The notes under the pieces were generated by a model that was given only the letters and a program-made list of their open reading frames with translations, was not told the DNA's origin and did no database searches. The translations under genes were made by a program, and so were the position numbers. A stretch of 64,000 nt of DNA from Enterococcus raffinosus (lineage in GTDB: Bacteria; Bacillota; Bacilli; Lactobacillales; Enterococcaceae): positions 1 through 64,000 of the forward strand of contig NZ_JAHLOS010000023.1 in NCBI RefSeq assembly GCF_018917525.1. The letters run 5' to 3'. Shown piece after piece: positions 35,094 to 43,933 of the stretch; position 1 is the stretch's first letter, and the number at the start of each line of letters is the position of its first letter.

Positions 35094-35128
35094 AAACCGT
35101 TGTCTTTTTAAAGGCAACGGTTTTTTTA
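35094..35128 (+). terminator. Terminator after ptsI
   Basis: AAACCGTTG (35094-35102) pairs with CAACGGTTT (35115-35123), then more T's. Confidence 0.9.
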
Positions 35129-35200
35129 TATCTTAATGAGTGAAACTAACGCTTTTATTTTAAAATCAGACTATAGGTTGAGAAAAAGCTTAAGGGCTTA

Positions 35201-35209
35201 TGATATAAT
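35201..35209 (+). promoter_or_regulatory. Extended -10 promoter of the glucolipid operon
   Basis: TGA-TATAAT (35201-35209), about 130 bases before the first gene. TTGAGA lies 20 bases upstream, too far for a standard -35. Confidence 0.5.
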
Positions 35210-35338
35210 TGATTTGTTTTAGAAGAATGCTAGATTCTGTAATTTTTTAGGCTAGCAAGATCAGCTAACAAGGTACAACTGAACATAAAAATTAATCTCT
35301 TGAAGATTTATTTTATTAGAATATAAAAGGAGGCGCTT

Positions 35339-36382
35339 ATGAAAATACTATTATATTTTGAAGGTCAGAGTGTTATTGGTAAATCTGGCATTGGAAGGGC
35401 GCTGAGTCATCAAAAAAGAGCGCTAAGTTCTATGGGTATTGATTATACGTTAGATCCGAAAGCGACTGATTATGATATATTACATATTAATACTTATGGT
35501 CCCAAGAGTTTGCAGCTAGTTATGAAAGCAAAACGGCTTGGAAAAAAAGTGATTTTTCATGCGCATTCAACTGAAGAGGATTTTCGAAATTCATTTGTCG
35601 GGTCCAATCAGCTTGCTCCATTGTTCAAGAAATGGCTTGTTACTTTGTATCAGCAGGCTGATCATTTGATTACACCGACACCTTATTCTAAAAAATTGTT
35701 GCGCGGGTACAGTTTGACGCAACCAATCGCAGCTATTTCCAATGGAATTGATTTAAAAAAATATTATCCAGATAAACATAAAGAAGCCGCTTTTCGTAAC
35801 TACTTTAACTTAACGGAGACACAAAAAGTTGTGATTTGTGTGGGTCTGTTCTTTGAACGTAAAGGGATTTTAGATTTTGTTGAGATCGCCAAAAAAATGC
35901 CTGAATACACGTTTATTTGGTTCGGTGATGTACCAATGATTTCGATACCAATGAATATTCGTCATGTTGTAAAAAAGGATCATCCTGATAACGTCATTTT
36001 TCCTGGCTATATCGCTGGGGATTTGATTGAGGGCGCCTATTCGGAAGCGGACTTATTCTTCTTTCCTTCTTATGAAGAAACAGAAGGGATCGTTGTGTTG
36101 GAGGCTTTAGCCAGTCAGCAACAAGTATTATTAAGAGATATCCCTGTCTACGATGACTGGATGAAGGATCGGGAAAATTGCTACATGGGTAGCGACAATC
36201 GTGAATTTGAACAATTGATTCGTCAATTAGTTAACCATCGTTTGCCAAATCTTTCCATGAATGGTTTTAGGACGGCACAAGAAAAGAGTATTACACAAAT
36301 TGGTGAAGAATTAAAATCTGTATATCACGCGGTTTTAGAACTACCGTATGATCATCAGGTCTATGCAAGGCTTACAAAATAG
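35339..36382 (+). CDS. bgsA: GT4 glycosyltransferase, BgsA-like diglucosyl-diacylglycerol synthase
   Basis: 347-residue GT-B fold enzyme of family GT4. It has an N-terminal acceptor domain with GKSGIGRALSHQKRAL, and ISNGIDLKKYYPD at the domain junction. The donor domain carries VGLFFERKG and the EX7E region FFPSYEETEGIVVLEAL. Order and size match enterococcal bgsA, which adds the second glucose to make the diglucosyl-diacylglycerol that anchors lipoteichoic acid, followed by bgsB. AGGAGG precedes ATG. The BgsA assignment rests on synteny and general similarity. Confidence 0.8.
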   Translation: MKILLYFEGQSVIGKSGIGRALSHQKRALSSMGIDYTLDPKATDYDILHINTYGPKSLQLVMKAKRLGKKVIFHAHSTEEDFRNSFVGSNQLAPLFKKWLVTLYQQADHLITPTPYSKKLLRGYSLTQPIAAISNGIDLKKYYPDKHKEAAFRNYFNLTETQKVVICVGLFFERKGILDFVEIAKKMPEYTFIWFGDVPMISIPMNIRHVVKKDHPDNVIFPGYIAGDLIEGAYSEADLFFFPSYEETEGIVVLEALASQQQVLLRDIPVYDDWMKDRENCYMGSDNREFEQLIRQLVNHRLPNLSMNGFRTAQEKSITQIGEELKSVYHAVLELPYDHQVYARLTK

Positions 36383-36397
36383 TTTGGAGGAGCGGAC

Positions 36398-37636
36398 GTG
36401 CGGATCGGTTTTTTTACAGACACTTATTTTCCCCAAGTCAGTGGGGTAGCAACATCAATTAGAACACTAAAAAATGAACTAGAAAAGCAGGGCCATGAAG
36501 TTTATATTTTTACAACGACTGATCCTGATGCGGATGAATTCGAAAAGGATATCGTACGGATGCCAAGTGTTCCCTTCATTTCCTTTACTGATCGACGAAT
36601 CGTCGTACGTGGTCTTTGGTTTGCTTATCAAATCGCTAAGGAATTAGAATTGGAAATTATTCATACGCATACGGAGTTTGGTACTGGTTTTTTAGGGAAA
36701 ATGGTCGCTAATCGCTTGCGTATCCCGGTCATTCATACTTACCATACTATGTATGAAGACTATCTTCACTATATTGCGAATGGTAAGGTGGTAAGGCCAA
36801 CACATGTAAAACACTTCATTAAAATGTTTGTTAATCATTCAACGGGTGTCGTTTGTCCAAGTGGACGTGTGGTTGATACATTAAAACGTTACGAAGTTGA
36901 TGTTCCTATGCGAATTATACCGACTGGAATTGACGTCGCTAGATTTGTTCGATCAGATATCACGAAAGAGGATACAGATCGTCTTCGAGAGAAATTAGGG
37001 ATTCAAGAAGATGAGCTGATGATTCTCTCACTGAGTAGGATTTCTTACGAAAAAAATATTCATATCATTGTTCAACAGTTTCCAGAGATTTTAATGAGTT
37101 TACCTAACGCGCGACTGGTTATTGTCGGGAAAGGACCTTATCGTGAGGATTTGGAGGAACTGACCCGCGATTTAGGAATTACTGACTATGTTCAGTTTAC
37201 TGGGGAGGTTCCTCATGAAGAAGTTGCCTATTATTATCGTGCCGCAGACTACTTTGTCAGTGCATCAACTTCGGAGACACAAGGATTGACCTATGCTGAA
37301 GCGATTGCCTCAGGCACACAGTGTATCGTGGAAGGCAATGACTATTTAAATCAATTATTGAATGATGAGTCTTTGGGGATTACTTTTGAGCAGGATGAAG
37401 ATTTTAGTGAAAGCTTTATCAGGTATGTTCAGCAACAGATTTCTGTCGATCCCGCAGTTCAACGAAATAAGCTAATTGAAATTTCAGCGGAGCGATTCGG
37501 TAACGAGATACTCAAGTTCTATCAAGAAATGATTGCTTATTACGCTGAAAATCACACAGAAGAAAAATTGCCTACTCGGACAGTGCAAAAAATGCGAGTT
37601 AGAATTAATTCTCTTAGAAACAACGAAGATAAATAA
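36398..37636 (+). CDS. bgsB: GT4 glycosyltransferase, BgsB-like monoglucosyl-diacylglycerol synthase
   Basis: 412-residue GT4 enzyme starting FFTDTYFPQVSGVATSI, a signature of 1,2-diacylglycerol 3-glucosyltransferases. It has IIPTGIDVARF, LSRISYEKNI, VIVGKGPYREDLE and the EX7E-type SETQGLTYAEAIASG. It would transfer glucose from UDP-glucose to diacylglycerol at the membrane surface, giving the substrate for the preceding enzyme. The start is GTG 36398, eight bases from GGAGG. The gene is 15 bases after bgsA and closed by a terminator. Confidence 0.85.
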   Translation: MRIGFFTDTYFPQVSGVATSIRTLKNELEKQGHEVYIFTTTDPDADEFEKDIVRMPSVPFISFTDRRIVVRGLWFAYQIAKELELEIIHTHTEFGTGFLGKMVANRLRIPVIHTYHTMYEDYLHYIANGKVVRPTHVKHFIKMFVNHSTGVVCPSGRVVDTLKRYEVDVPMRIIPTGIDVARFVRSDITKEDTDRLREKLGIQEDELMILSLSRISYEKNIHIIVQQFPEILMSLPNARLVIVGKGPYREDLEELTRDLGITDYVQFTGEVPHEEVAYYYRAADYFVSASTSETQGLTYAEAIASGTQCIVEGNDYLNQLLNDESLGITFEQDEDFSESFIRYVQQQISVDPAVQRNKLIEISAERFGNEILKFYQEMIAYYAENHTEEKLPTRTVQKMRVRINSLRNNEDK

Positions 37637-37642
37637 AGCTCA

Positions 37643-37682
37643 AATCCATCTCTTCATGTATACTAGAGATGGATTATTTTTA
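37643..37682 (+). terminator. Terminator after bgsB
   Basis: Arms AATCCATCTCT (37643-37653) and AGAGATGGATT (37665-37675), then ATTTTTA. The loop contains TGTATACT, which could be the -10 of the next gene. Confidence 0.85.
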
Positions 37683-37699
37683 TTATGGAGGTTAATAAC

Positions 37700-38566
37700 A
37701 TGAAAATAGGTTTTATCGGTACTGGTGTAATGGGAAAATCGATTGTTGAGCATTTTCTAGCAGCTGGCCATGAAGTTGCGGTATTTAATCGTACGAAGAG
37801 CAAGACTGATGAATTAGTTGCGAAGGGAGCGGTGTGGCAAGATACGCCAGCAGAAGTTACTGTTGTCAGCGAAATAATTTTTTCAATGGTAGGCTACCCT
37901 AGTGATGTGGAAGAAATCTATTATGGTTCAAAAGGGATTTTCTCAGTAGATGTTACAAAAAAAATCTTTATTGATTTAACCACCTCTACTCCTACATTGG
38001 CTGAAAAGATTTATCAAACGGCTAAAGAAAAAGGCGCGTCTTCATTAGATGCACCAGTTTCTGGGGGTGACTTGGGGGCTCAGAATGGGACTTTAACAAT
38101 CATGGTAGGCGGTGATCAGACTGCGTATGATCAAGTGATTCTGCTTTTTGATATCATGGGGAAAAGCTATTCTCTTCAAGGCTCAGCCGGAGCGGGACAG
38201 CATACGAAGATGGCGAATCAAATCATGATCGCTGGAACAATGACAGGTATGACGGAGATGTTGGTATATGCTAAAGCGGCTAACTTATCTATCGAAAAAG
38301 TTTTGGAAACACTAAGTGGTGGAGCAGCTCAAAACTGGTCAATGACAAATTATGCGCCTCGCATTTTAAAGGAAGATTATTCGCCAGGATTTTTCGTCAA
38401 ACATTTTATTAAAGATTTAAAAATTGCTTTAGATGAAGCAGAAAAAATGCAATTAAATCTGCCTGCTACGAAATTAGCTACTGAATTATATGAACGTTTA
38501 GCTGATCAAGGATTCGAGAACGATGGGACGCAAGCGCTAATTAAATTATGGTGGACAAAATCTTAA
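37700..38566 (+). CDS. NAD(P)-dependent beta-hydroxyacid dehydrogenase family protein
   Basis: 288-residue oxidoreductase of the 3-hydroxyisobutyrate/tartronate-semialdehyde dehydrogenase family. It has GFIGTGVMGKSIV nucleotide-binding loop at 4-16, NRT that favours NADP, substrate-binding DAPVSGGDLGAQNGTL and catalytic lysine in GAGQHTKMANQ. The C-terminal all-helical domain completes the fold. ATG 37700 is 9 bases after GGAGG; the in-frame ATG 37685 is upstream of that site and is rejected. The exact substrate is unknown. Confidence 0.88.
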   Translation: MKIGFIGTGVMGKSIVEHFLAAGHEVAVFNRTKSKTDELVAKGAVWQDTPAEVTVVSEIIFSMVGYPSDVEEIYYGSKGIFSVDVTKKIFIDLTTSTPTLAEKIYQTAKEKGASSLDAPVSGGDLGAQNGTLTIMVGGDQTAYDQVILLFDIMGKSYSLQGSAGAGQHTKMANQIMIAGTMTGMTEMLVYAKAANLSIEKVLETLSGGAAQNWSMTNYAPRILKEDYSPGFFVKHFIKDLKIALDEAEKMQLNLPATKLATELYERLADQGFENDGTQALIKLWWTKS

Positions 38567-38670
38567 GTTAGATTTAGCAAAAAAAACATAAATTTATTGA
38601 TGAAAATCAATGCAAGATACGGTTGGATTTGATACAATAAGACAGAATTGAGAAGAAGGGGGGCACCTAG

Positions 38671-38901
38671 ATGAAACATTCACAATTAGTTGCCATTATT
38701 AAACGCTTAGAAGCAATGACTGAATCGACTGATAATGAAGTACAAGTACGTCGTTTTGAAAAAGAGGGCGTAGAAAAATGTACTGTAACTTATGATAATA
38801 CGACAGAAACATTTGAGCTGACTGAAAGCGACAGCAAACAATCTTATCAATTTGATAACATCGATATTGTTGCGATGGAAATTTATGATTTGATTCAATA
38901 A
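38671..38901 (+). CDS. ykuJ: YkuJ (DUF1797) family protein
   Basis: 76 residues. The pattern LVAIIKRLEAMTES, VRRFEKEGVEKC, and the C-terminal YQFDNIDIVAMEIYDLIQ match B. subtilis YkuJ, a small alpha/beta protein of unknown role. GAAGGGGGG lies a short way before ATG. Own terminator follows. Confidence 0.85.
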   Translation: MKHSQLVAIIKRLEAMTESTDNEVQVRRFEKEGVEKCTVTYDNTTETFELTESDSKQSYQFDNIDIVAMEIYDLIQ

Positions 38902-38923
38902 AACGGGGAAACCCGTTTTTTTT
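38900..38923 (+). terminator. Terminator after ykuJ
   Basis: AAACGGG-GAAA-CCCGTTT (38901-38918) followed by T's. It has a stable GAAA tetraloop. Confidence 0.9.
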
Positions 38924-39146
38924 GTACACATTTTTCTTGTTTATCCAATAGAAAAAGAGTGCGTTTTTCAAACTAATAGTTGAATTGTTCGCTTTTTCAG
39001 TAGAGAGCCTTTCCTTTAGAATAAAGGGTTTTCAGATAATTTTTGATTATAATTTTATGAGGAATTCCTATTTTTAACGCCAACTCAGGACAAATCTTTT
39101 GAACTTATTAAGCTTTAGTCAGAAGATATTATGAGGGGGTAATAAT

Positions 39147-40310
39147 ATGTTAGACAAAGAAGTATATAATCAACTATTTAAACCATCTTTTTCCAAAAAA
39201 ACACAAGTTACTTTTTGGGACGGATCTGTTAAGGAGTATGGGGATTCTGAGGGTGAGATCATCTTCAAGATTATTTTTAATGAGAAGATTCCTGTCAAAG
39301 AATTAATGAACAACGCTTCTTTAGCGCTGGGTGAAGCGTATATGGAAAAGAAAATAGAGATTGAGGGCAATTTGCAGGCTTTGATTTACGATGTTTATAA
39401 TCAAGCAAATGGTTTTTTCCATAATACCAATTTTAAAAAATGGATGCCAAAAGAAAAGCATACGAAAAAACAATCGGCTCATGATATTCACAGCCATTAT
39501 GATTTAGGTAATGATTTTTATGAGATGTGGCTTGATCGAACGTTGACTTATTCTTGTGCTTATTTCGAGAAGCCAACGGATACCTTGGAACAGGCGCAGA
39601 TTAATAAGGTTCATCACATCTTGAATAAATTATTTATTCAGCCGGGAGATACATTGTTAGATATTGGCTGCGGTTGGGGAACCTTGATACTAACAGCGGC
39701 AAAAGAATATAAAGTTAAGGCTAAAGGGATTACACTAAGTGAAGAGCAATATCAACATATTCAAACGATTATTGCTGAAGAACAGTTAGAAGATACTGTT
39801 TCAGTAGAACTTATGGATTACCGTGATTTAGCTGGAACTTTCGATCATATTACAAGTGTCGGTATGTTTGAACACGTCGGTGCAGAAAACCTGAAAGAAT
39901 ATTTCAAAGTGGTGGAAAAACACTTGGCACCAAATGGTACGGCTTTAATCCATGGAATCAGTCGGCAACAAGGCGGTGCGAAAAATGCGTGGATTAATCA
40001 GTACATTTTCCCAGGTGGCTATATTCCAGGTGTGACAGAGTTAGTTGAACACATTACCGAAAATGATTTGCAATTGATTGATCTTGAAAGCTTGCGTCGC
40101 GATTACCAATTGACCTTAGAACACTGGACGAAAAATTTTCATCAAGCTGCTGATAAAGTTATTGAACAAAAGGATGAAGTTTTCTATCGAATGTGGGACT
40201 TATATCTACAAGCCTGTGCAGCATCATTTCAGGCTAGCAATATCGATGTCATTCAATATCTGTTGGTTCATCCAAACAATAATACGATTCCGATGCATCG
40301 GAATGTTTAA
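39147..40310 (+). CDS. cfa: Cyclopropane-fatty-acyl-phospholipid synthase
   Basis: 387-residue SAM-dependent enzyme that adds a methylene across the double bond of membrane unsaturated fatty acids. An N-terminal helical/lipid-binding domain (about 1-100) precedes [23 protein letters not shown], the SAM-binding [11 protein letters not shown], and SVGMFEHVG. The C-terminal GGYIPGV and ACAASFQ segments are also family hallmarks. GAGGGGG precedes ATG. It adjoins the fatty-acid synthesis operon but has its own terminator. Confidence 0.95.
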   Translation: MLDKEVYNQLFKPSFSKKTQVTFWDGSVKEYGDSEGEIIFKIIFNEKIPVKELMNNASLALGEAYMEKKIEIEGNLQALIYDVYNQANGFFHNTNFKKWMPKEKHTKKQSAHDIHSHYDLGNDFYEMWLDRTLTYSCAYFEKPTDTLEQAQINKVHHILNKLFIQPGDTLLDIGCGWGTLILTAAKEYKVKAKGITLSEEQYQHIQTIIAEEQLEDTVSVELMDYRDLAGTFDHITSVGMFEHVGAENLKEYFKVVEKHLAPNGTALIHGISRQQGGAKNAWINQYIFPGGYIPGVTELVEHITENDLQLIDLESLRRDYQLTLEHWTKNFHQAADKVIEQKDEVFYRMWDLYLQACAASFQASNIDVIQYLLVHPNNNTIPMHRNV

Positions 40311-40339
40311 GAAGCGGATATCTGCTTCTTTTTCTTTTG
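40309..40339 (+). terminator. Terminator after cfa
   Basis: AAGAAGC (40309-40315) and GCTTCTT (40324-40330), then TTTCTTTT. Confidence 0.85.
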
Positions 40340-40440
40340 TCATCAATTAATTGCTTTGACGACCAAAGTAATTTTCAACAATAAACACTTATCTGGATTT
40401 GACGATAATCATTAATTTTTGGTTAATTGAAAAAATCTTG

Positions 40441-40469
40441 TTGCATTCAGAAAAAAAATGAGATATAGT
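40441..40469 (+). promoter_or_regulatory. Promoter of the fab operon
   Basis: TTGCAT (40441-40446), 17-base spacer, TATAGT (40464-40469). The -10 overlaps the first FabT-like operator. Confidence 0.75.
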
Positions 40470-40499
40470 TTGAACATCAAATGATTTGATAATCAAACT
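40467..40499 (+). promoter_or_regulatory. Two adjacent FabT-like operators
   Basis: AGTTTGAACATCAAATG (40467-40483) and ATTTGATAATCAAACT (40484-40499) both fit the FabT palindrome, TTTGA-N3/4-TCAAA, reported in streptococci. They are back to back, with centres about 16-17 bases apart, and cover the -10 and transcription start of fabT. This suggests autorepression and control of the whole operon by acyl-ACP-bound FabT. Confidence 0.8.
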
Positions 40500-40513
40500 A
40501 ATTAGGTGAGGAT

Positions 40514-40954
40514 ATGGAAAGAAACTGGGAAGAATTAAATACCTATTTAGTTTCAATTTTCAACGATGTTTTATCGATTGAAGAAAACGAACTAAAAAAA
40601 TCACAATTCAGCGATTTGACGATTACAGAGATGCACACCATCGATGCAATCGGCATGTATAAGAAAAAGACGACAACTGAAGTTGCTAGAGAATTATTAG
40701 TAACTGTCGGAACGCTTACGACATCAATCAATCGCTTAGTGAAAAAGGGCTATGTAGAACGAATTCGCAGCGAAGATGATCGCCGTGTAGTCAAATTAGG
40801 TTTGACGAAAAAAGGTCGACTCGTTTTTCGGATTCATCAACATTTTCATCATGAAATGGTCAAAAGCGCCATTAAAGATTTGGATGAGGATGAGCAAGAG
40901 GTTTTCTTAAAAACGCTAGTGAATCTATATAGTTACTTAGAGGAGATCAAATGA
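40514..40954 (+). CDS. fabT: MarR-family fatty-acid repressor FabT
   Basis: 146-residue winged-helix MarR protein at the head of the fab operon, the position of FabT in Lactobacillales. The recognition region is LTITEMHTIDAIG...TTTEVARELLVTVGTLTTSINRLVKKG (two helices), and the wing contains SEDDRRVVKLGLTKKG. In streptococci FabT bound to long-chain acyl-ACP represses fab genes. The operator pair over its promoter supports this. It overlaps fabH by four bases (ATGA). Confidence 0.93.
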   Translation: MERNWEELNTYLVSIFNDVLSIEENELKKSQFSDLTITEMHTIDAIGMYKKKTTTEVARELLVTVGTLTTSINRLVKKGYVERIRSEDDRRVVKLGLTKKGRLVFRIHQHFHHEMVKSAIKDLDEDEQEVFLKTLVNLYSYLEEIK

Positions 40955-41913
40955 GTATGAGCTTCGGAAGAATAACGGCAACAGCCCGTTACCTACCTGA
41001 GAAAGTCGTGACGAATGATGACTTGGCTGAGTGGATGGATACTTCAGATGAATGGATTCAATCACGGACTGGAATCAAACAGCGTCACGTGGCAGAAACC
41101 GAAAATACTTCGGATATGTGTGCGCAGGTAGCAAAAAAATTGATCGATAAATCGGGGATTGATCCTCTAGATTTAGATTTCATTATCGTTGCAACAATGT
41201 CGCCTGATTACACTTCGCCTTCTGTAGCTTGTCAAGTACAAGGAGCAGTCGGTGCGAAACAAGCGATGGCCTTTGACGTAGCAGCTGCTTGTGCAGGATT
41301 TGTCTATGCGTTGGCAACAGCTGAAAATTTCATGCGTGGTGGAATGCAGCGTGGAATTGTGATAGGCGGCGAGAAAACTTCTAAGTTATTGGATTGGCAG
41401 GATCGTTCTTCGGCAGTTCTTTTCGGGGATGGAGCAGCTGGTGTCTTGTTAGAAGCAAATGAAAAAGCTTCTATTATAAAACAAATGCTGCGAGCAGATG
41501 GTGAACGTGCCAATGCATTGACCTCTGGCTTCCGGAAAAACAGTAATATCTTTCATGAAGGAATAGAAACTAGTACGGCTTTAGCAATGGATGGTCGCGG
41601 AATCTGGAACTTCGCCTTAAATGATGTAACAAAAAGTTTGAAAGAATTTATTGGTGACGAGTCAGTCGAGTATTATCTGCTGCACCAAGCCAATAAGCGA
41701 ATCATTGAAAAAATTGCTCGTAAGATGAACGAGCCAATTGAGAAGTTTCCTATGAATCTGATGAATTATGGGAACACTTCGGCCGCGAGTATTCCGATCT
41801 TACTGGATGAACTCGTTGAAGCAAATGTTCTATCATTAAATAGCGAACAAACAGTGGTATTGACAGGCTATGGCGGTGGATTAGCGTGGGGAAACCTGCT
41901 GATTCAGCTGTAA
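40951..41913 (+). CDS. fabH: Beta-ketoacyl-ACP synthase III
   Basis: Starts fatty-acid chains by condensing acetyl-CoA with malonyl-ACP. In the 320-residue form the catalytic triad is C114 (DVAAACAGF), H245 (LLHQANKR) and N275 (NYGNTSAAS), the last in a fully normal context. The overlap with fabT indicates coupled translation. ATG 40957 is an alternative start. Confidence 0.97.
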   Translation: MSMSFGRITATARYLPEKVVTNDDLAEWMDTSDEWIQSRTGIKQRHVAETENTSDMCAQVAKKLIDKSGIDPLDLDFIIVATMSPDYTSPSVACQVQGAVGAKQAMAFDVAAACAGFVYALATAENFMRGGMQRGIVIGGEKTSKLLDWQDRSSAVLFGDGAAGVLLEANEKASIIKQMLRADGERANALTSGFRKNSNIFHEGIETSTALAMDGRGIWNFALNDVTKSLKEFIGDESVEYYLLHQANKRIIEKIARKMNEPIEKFPMNLMNYGNTSAASIPILLDELVEANVLSLNSEQTVVLTGYGGGLAWGNLLIQL

Positions 41914-41964
41914 GCTTGTTAAAAATATAAAATTAAAACTTAACATTATCGGAGGAAACAACTT

Positions 41965-42192
41965 ATGACATTCGAAAAAATTCAAGACATCATCGTAGAA
42001 GAACTAGGGGTAGAAAAAGAGGAAGTTAAATTAGAAACAAACATCCAAGAAGATTTAGAAGCGGATAGCTTGGATCTATTCCAAATCATTAACGAAATCG
42101 AAGACGAGTTTGATGTGAAGATCGAAACAGAAGACGGCATCACAACAGTTAAAGATTTAGTTGAATATGTTGAAAAACAACAAAACGCTTAA
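41965..42192 (+). CDS. acpP: Acyl carrier protein
   Basis: 75 residues, strongly acidic four-helix ACP. S35 in EADSLDLFQ takes the phosphopantetheine arm that holds the growing chain. GGAGG precedes ATG. In several relatives this gene is followed by fabK; here fabD follows after a hairpin. Confidence 0.97.
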   Translation: MTFEKIQDIIVEELGVEKEEVKLETNIQEDLEADSLDLFQIINEIEDEFDVKIETEDGITTVKDLVEYVEKQQNA

Positions 42193-42206
42193 TTAATAAA
42201 ATTTCG

Positions 42207-42238
42207 GGAAAAGGCTAGGCGTAAGGCCTGGCCTTTCC
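42207..42238 (+). other. Intercistronic hairpin between acpP and fabD
   Basis: GGAAAAGGCTAGGC (42207-42220) pairs with GCCTGGCCTTTCC (42226-42238), with one bulged A and one wobble. No T-tract follows, so it is more likely an mRNA processing or stabilising structure than a terminator. It could raise acpP message relative to downstream genes. Confidence 0.7.
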
Positions 42239-42256
42239 TGCTATTAGGAGACGATC

Positions 42257-43201
42257 ATGAAAACAGCATTCTTGTTCAGCGGGCAGGGCGCACAATATGT
42301 TGGAATGGGCAAAGAATTATACCAGCAGGAAAAAATTGTGAAGGAAACATTTGAAGAAGCCAGTGATTTACTTGGTTTTTCAATGGAGGACTTATGTTTT
42401 ACAGAGAACGACCAGCTTTATGAAACGAAATATACGCAACCAGCAATTTTAACAGTCAGTACCGCTTTTTTGCGTGTGCTTACAGCGAAAGGTTTTCAAG
42501 CAGATGCACTAGCAGGTTTAAGCTTGGGAGAATATACAGCACTAGTTGCCTCTGGAGCGTTGACATTTAACGATGCCGTAAAGCTTGTACACCGACGAGG
42601 GACATTTATGAGTGAGGCGGCTCCGACAGGCAGTGGGAAAATGGTAGCAGTCATGAATACGGCGGCAGAAGTGATTGAAGACTGCTGTAAGCAAGCGTCA
42701 GCTTTAGGCATTGTTTCACCAGCGAACTATAATACTCCGCAACAAATTGTAATTGGCGGTGAAGTAGCCGCAGTTGAAAAAGCGGAAGAATTATTGCAAG
42801 CTGCTGGAACAAAACGCATGATTCCTCTGAATGTCAGTGGACCATTCCATACGGCATTGTTGGAGCCTGCTAGCAAACGTTTAAATGAGGAATTGCTATC
42901 AGTCGCATTTAGTGAAATGCACATTCCAGTAATTTCTAACACGACTGCTGAGATCATGCCACAAGCTGAAATCGTGCCATTACTGACCAAACAAGTGATG
43001 TCTCCGGTTCGTTTTAGCGATAGTGTCCTGAAGTTGAAGGAATTAGGGATTTCACAGTTGATCGAGATTGGACCAGGCAAGACATTAACTGGATTTATCA
43101 AAAAAATCGATCGTTCATTAGCTACTAGTCGCGTAGAAGATAAGAAGACATTAGAAGAAACCATCATTTTTTTAGGAGGTTCGAATGGAACTAACGAATA
43201 A
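42257..43201 (+). CDS. fabD: Malonyl-CoA:ACP transacylase
   Basis: 314 residues. Loads malonyl groups onto ACP. The nucleophile is S89 in GLSLGEY and the partner H198 is in GPFHTA; GQGAQYVGMG at 9-18 forms the oxyanion region. Overlaps fabG by 17 bases. Confidence 0.97.
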   Translation: MKTAFLFSGQGAQYVGMGKELYQQEKIVKETFEEASDLLGFSMEDLCFTENDQLYETKYTQPAILTVSTAFLRVLTAKGFQADALAGLSLGEYTALVASGALTFNDAVKLVHRRGTFMSEAAPTGSGKMVAVMNTAAEVIEDCCKQASALGIVSPANYNTPQQIVIGGEVAAVEKAEELLQAAGTKRMIPLNVSGPFHTALLEPASKRLNEELLSVAFSEMHIPVISNTTAEIMPQAEIVPLLTKQVMSPVRFSDSVLKLKELGISQLIEIGPGKTLTGFIKKIDRSLATSRVEDKKTLEETIIFLGGSNGTNE

Positions 43202-43916
43202 AACAGTTTTCATTACTGGAAGCAGCCGCGGTATTGGTTGGGGAATAGCAAAAGCCTTTGCAAAAGCTGGTGCTAATATTGTCTTAAACGGTAGAAAAAA
43301 AATCCCAACTGACAAAATCGCAGAGATTGAGTCGTATGGCGTGAAATGTACAAGTATCTGTGGCGATATCAGCTCATTTGATGAAGCTGGGAAAATGATC
43401 AAACAATGCGAAGAATCTTTAGACTCGATCGACATTCTGATCAACAATGCAGGAATTACTAAGGACCAATTGCTTTTACGAATGAAGCCAGAAGATTTCG
43501 ATGCGGTTATGGATATCAATTTGAAGGGAACCTTCAACATGACCCAGCAAGTTTTGAAAAAAATGATGAAAAAACGTGCTGGCGTGATCATTAATCTTTC
43601 CAGTGTCGTAGGCCTGATTGGAAATGTTGGTCAAAGCAACTATGCGGCCAGCAAGGCTGGTGTAATTGGCTTTACTAAAGCTGTTGCCAGAGAGGTTGCG
43701 CCACGAGGAATTACCTGTAATGCAATTGCTCCTGGTTTTATCAAAACAGACATGACAGATGAACTAAACGATAAAGTTAAGGAACAAATGGAAGGGCAAA
43801 TTCCGCTGAAAAGTTTTGGCAGCGTGGAGGATGTAGCAAATGCCGCGTTGTTCTTAGCTCAAAATAATTATATCACCGGTCAAGTTTTGAACGTTGATGG
43901 CGGAATGGTCATGTAA
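43185..43916 (+). CDS. fabG: 3-oxoacyl-ACP reductase
   Basis: 243-residue short-chain dehydrogenase with NADPH loop TGSSRGIG (11-18), catalytic S140, Y153 and K157 (SNYAASKAG), and NNAG at 87-90. Reduces beta-ketoacyl-ACP. AGGAGG lies within the end of fabD, just before ATG. Confidence 0.96.
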   Translation: MELTNKTVFITGSSRGIGWGIAKAFAKAGANIVLNGRKKIPTDKIAEIESYGVKCTSICGDISSFDEAGKMIKQCEESLDSIDILINNAGITKDQLLLRMKPEDFDAVMDINLKGTFNMTQQVLKKMMKKRAGVIINLSSVVGLIGNVGQSNYAASKAGVIGFTKAVAREVAPRGITCNAIAPGFIKTDMTDELNDKVKEQMEGQIPLKSFGSVEDVANAALFLAQNNYITGQVLNVDGGMVM

Positions 43917-43933
43917 AGAAAGGACGGAAAAAT

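Noticed and set aside
39040-39060. FabT-like half-site upstream of cfa (TTTTTGATTATAATTTT)
   Set aside because: Only the left half matches; the right half lacks TCAAA, and TATAAT within it is better read as a promoter -10 element.
43172-43591. Minus-strand frames inside fabD, fabG, fabF and accC
   Set aside because: Typical antisense shadows of conserved genes in this codon bias; none has a ribosome site or known family.
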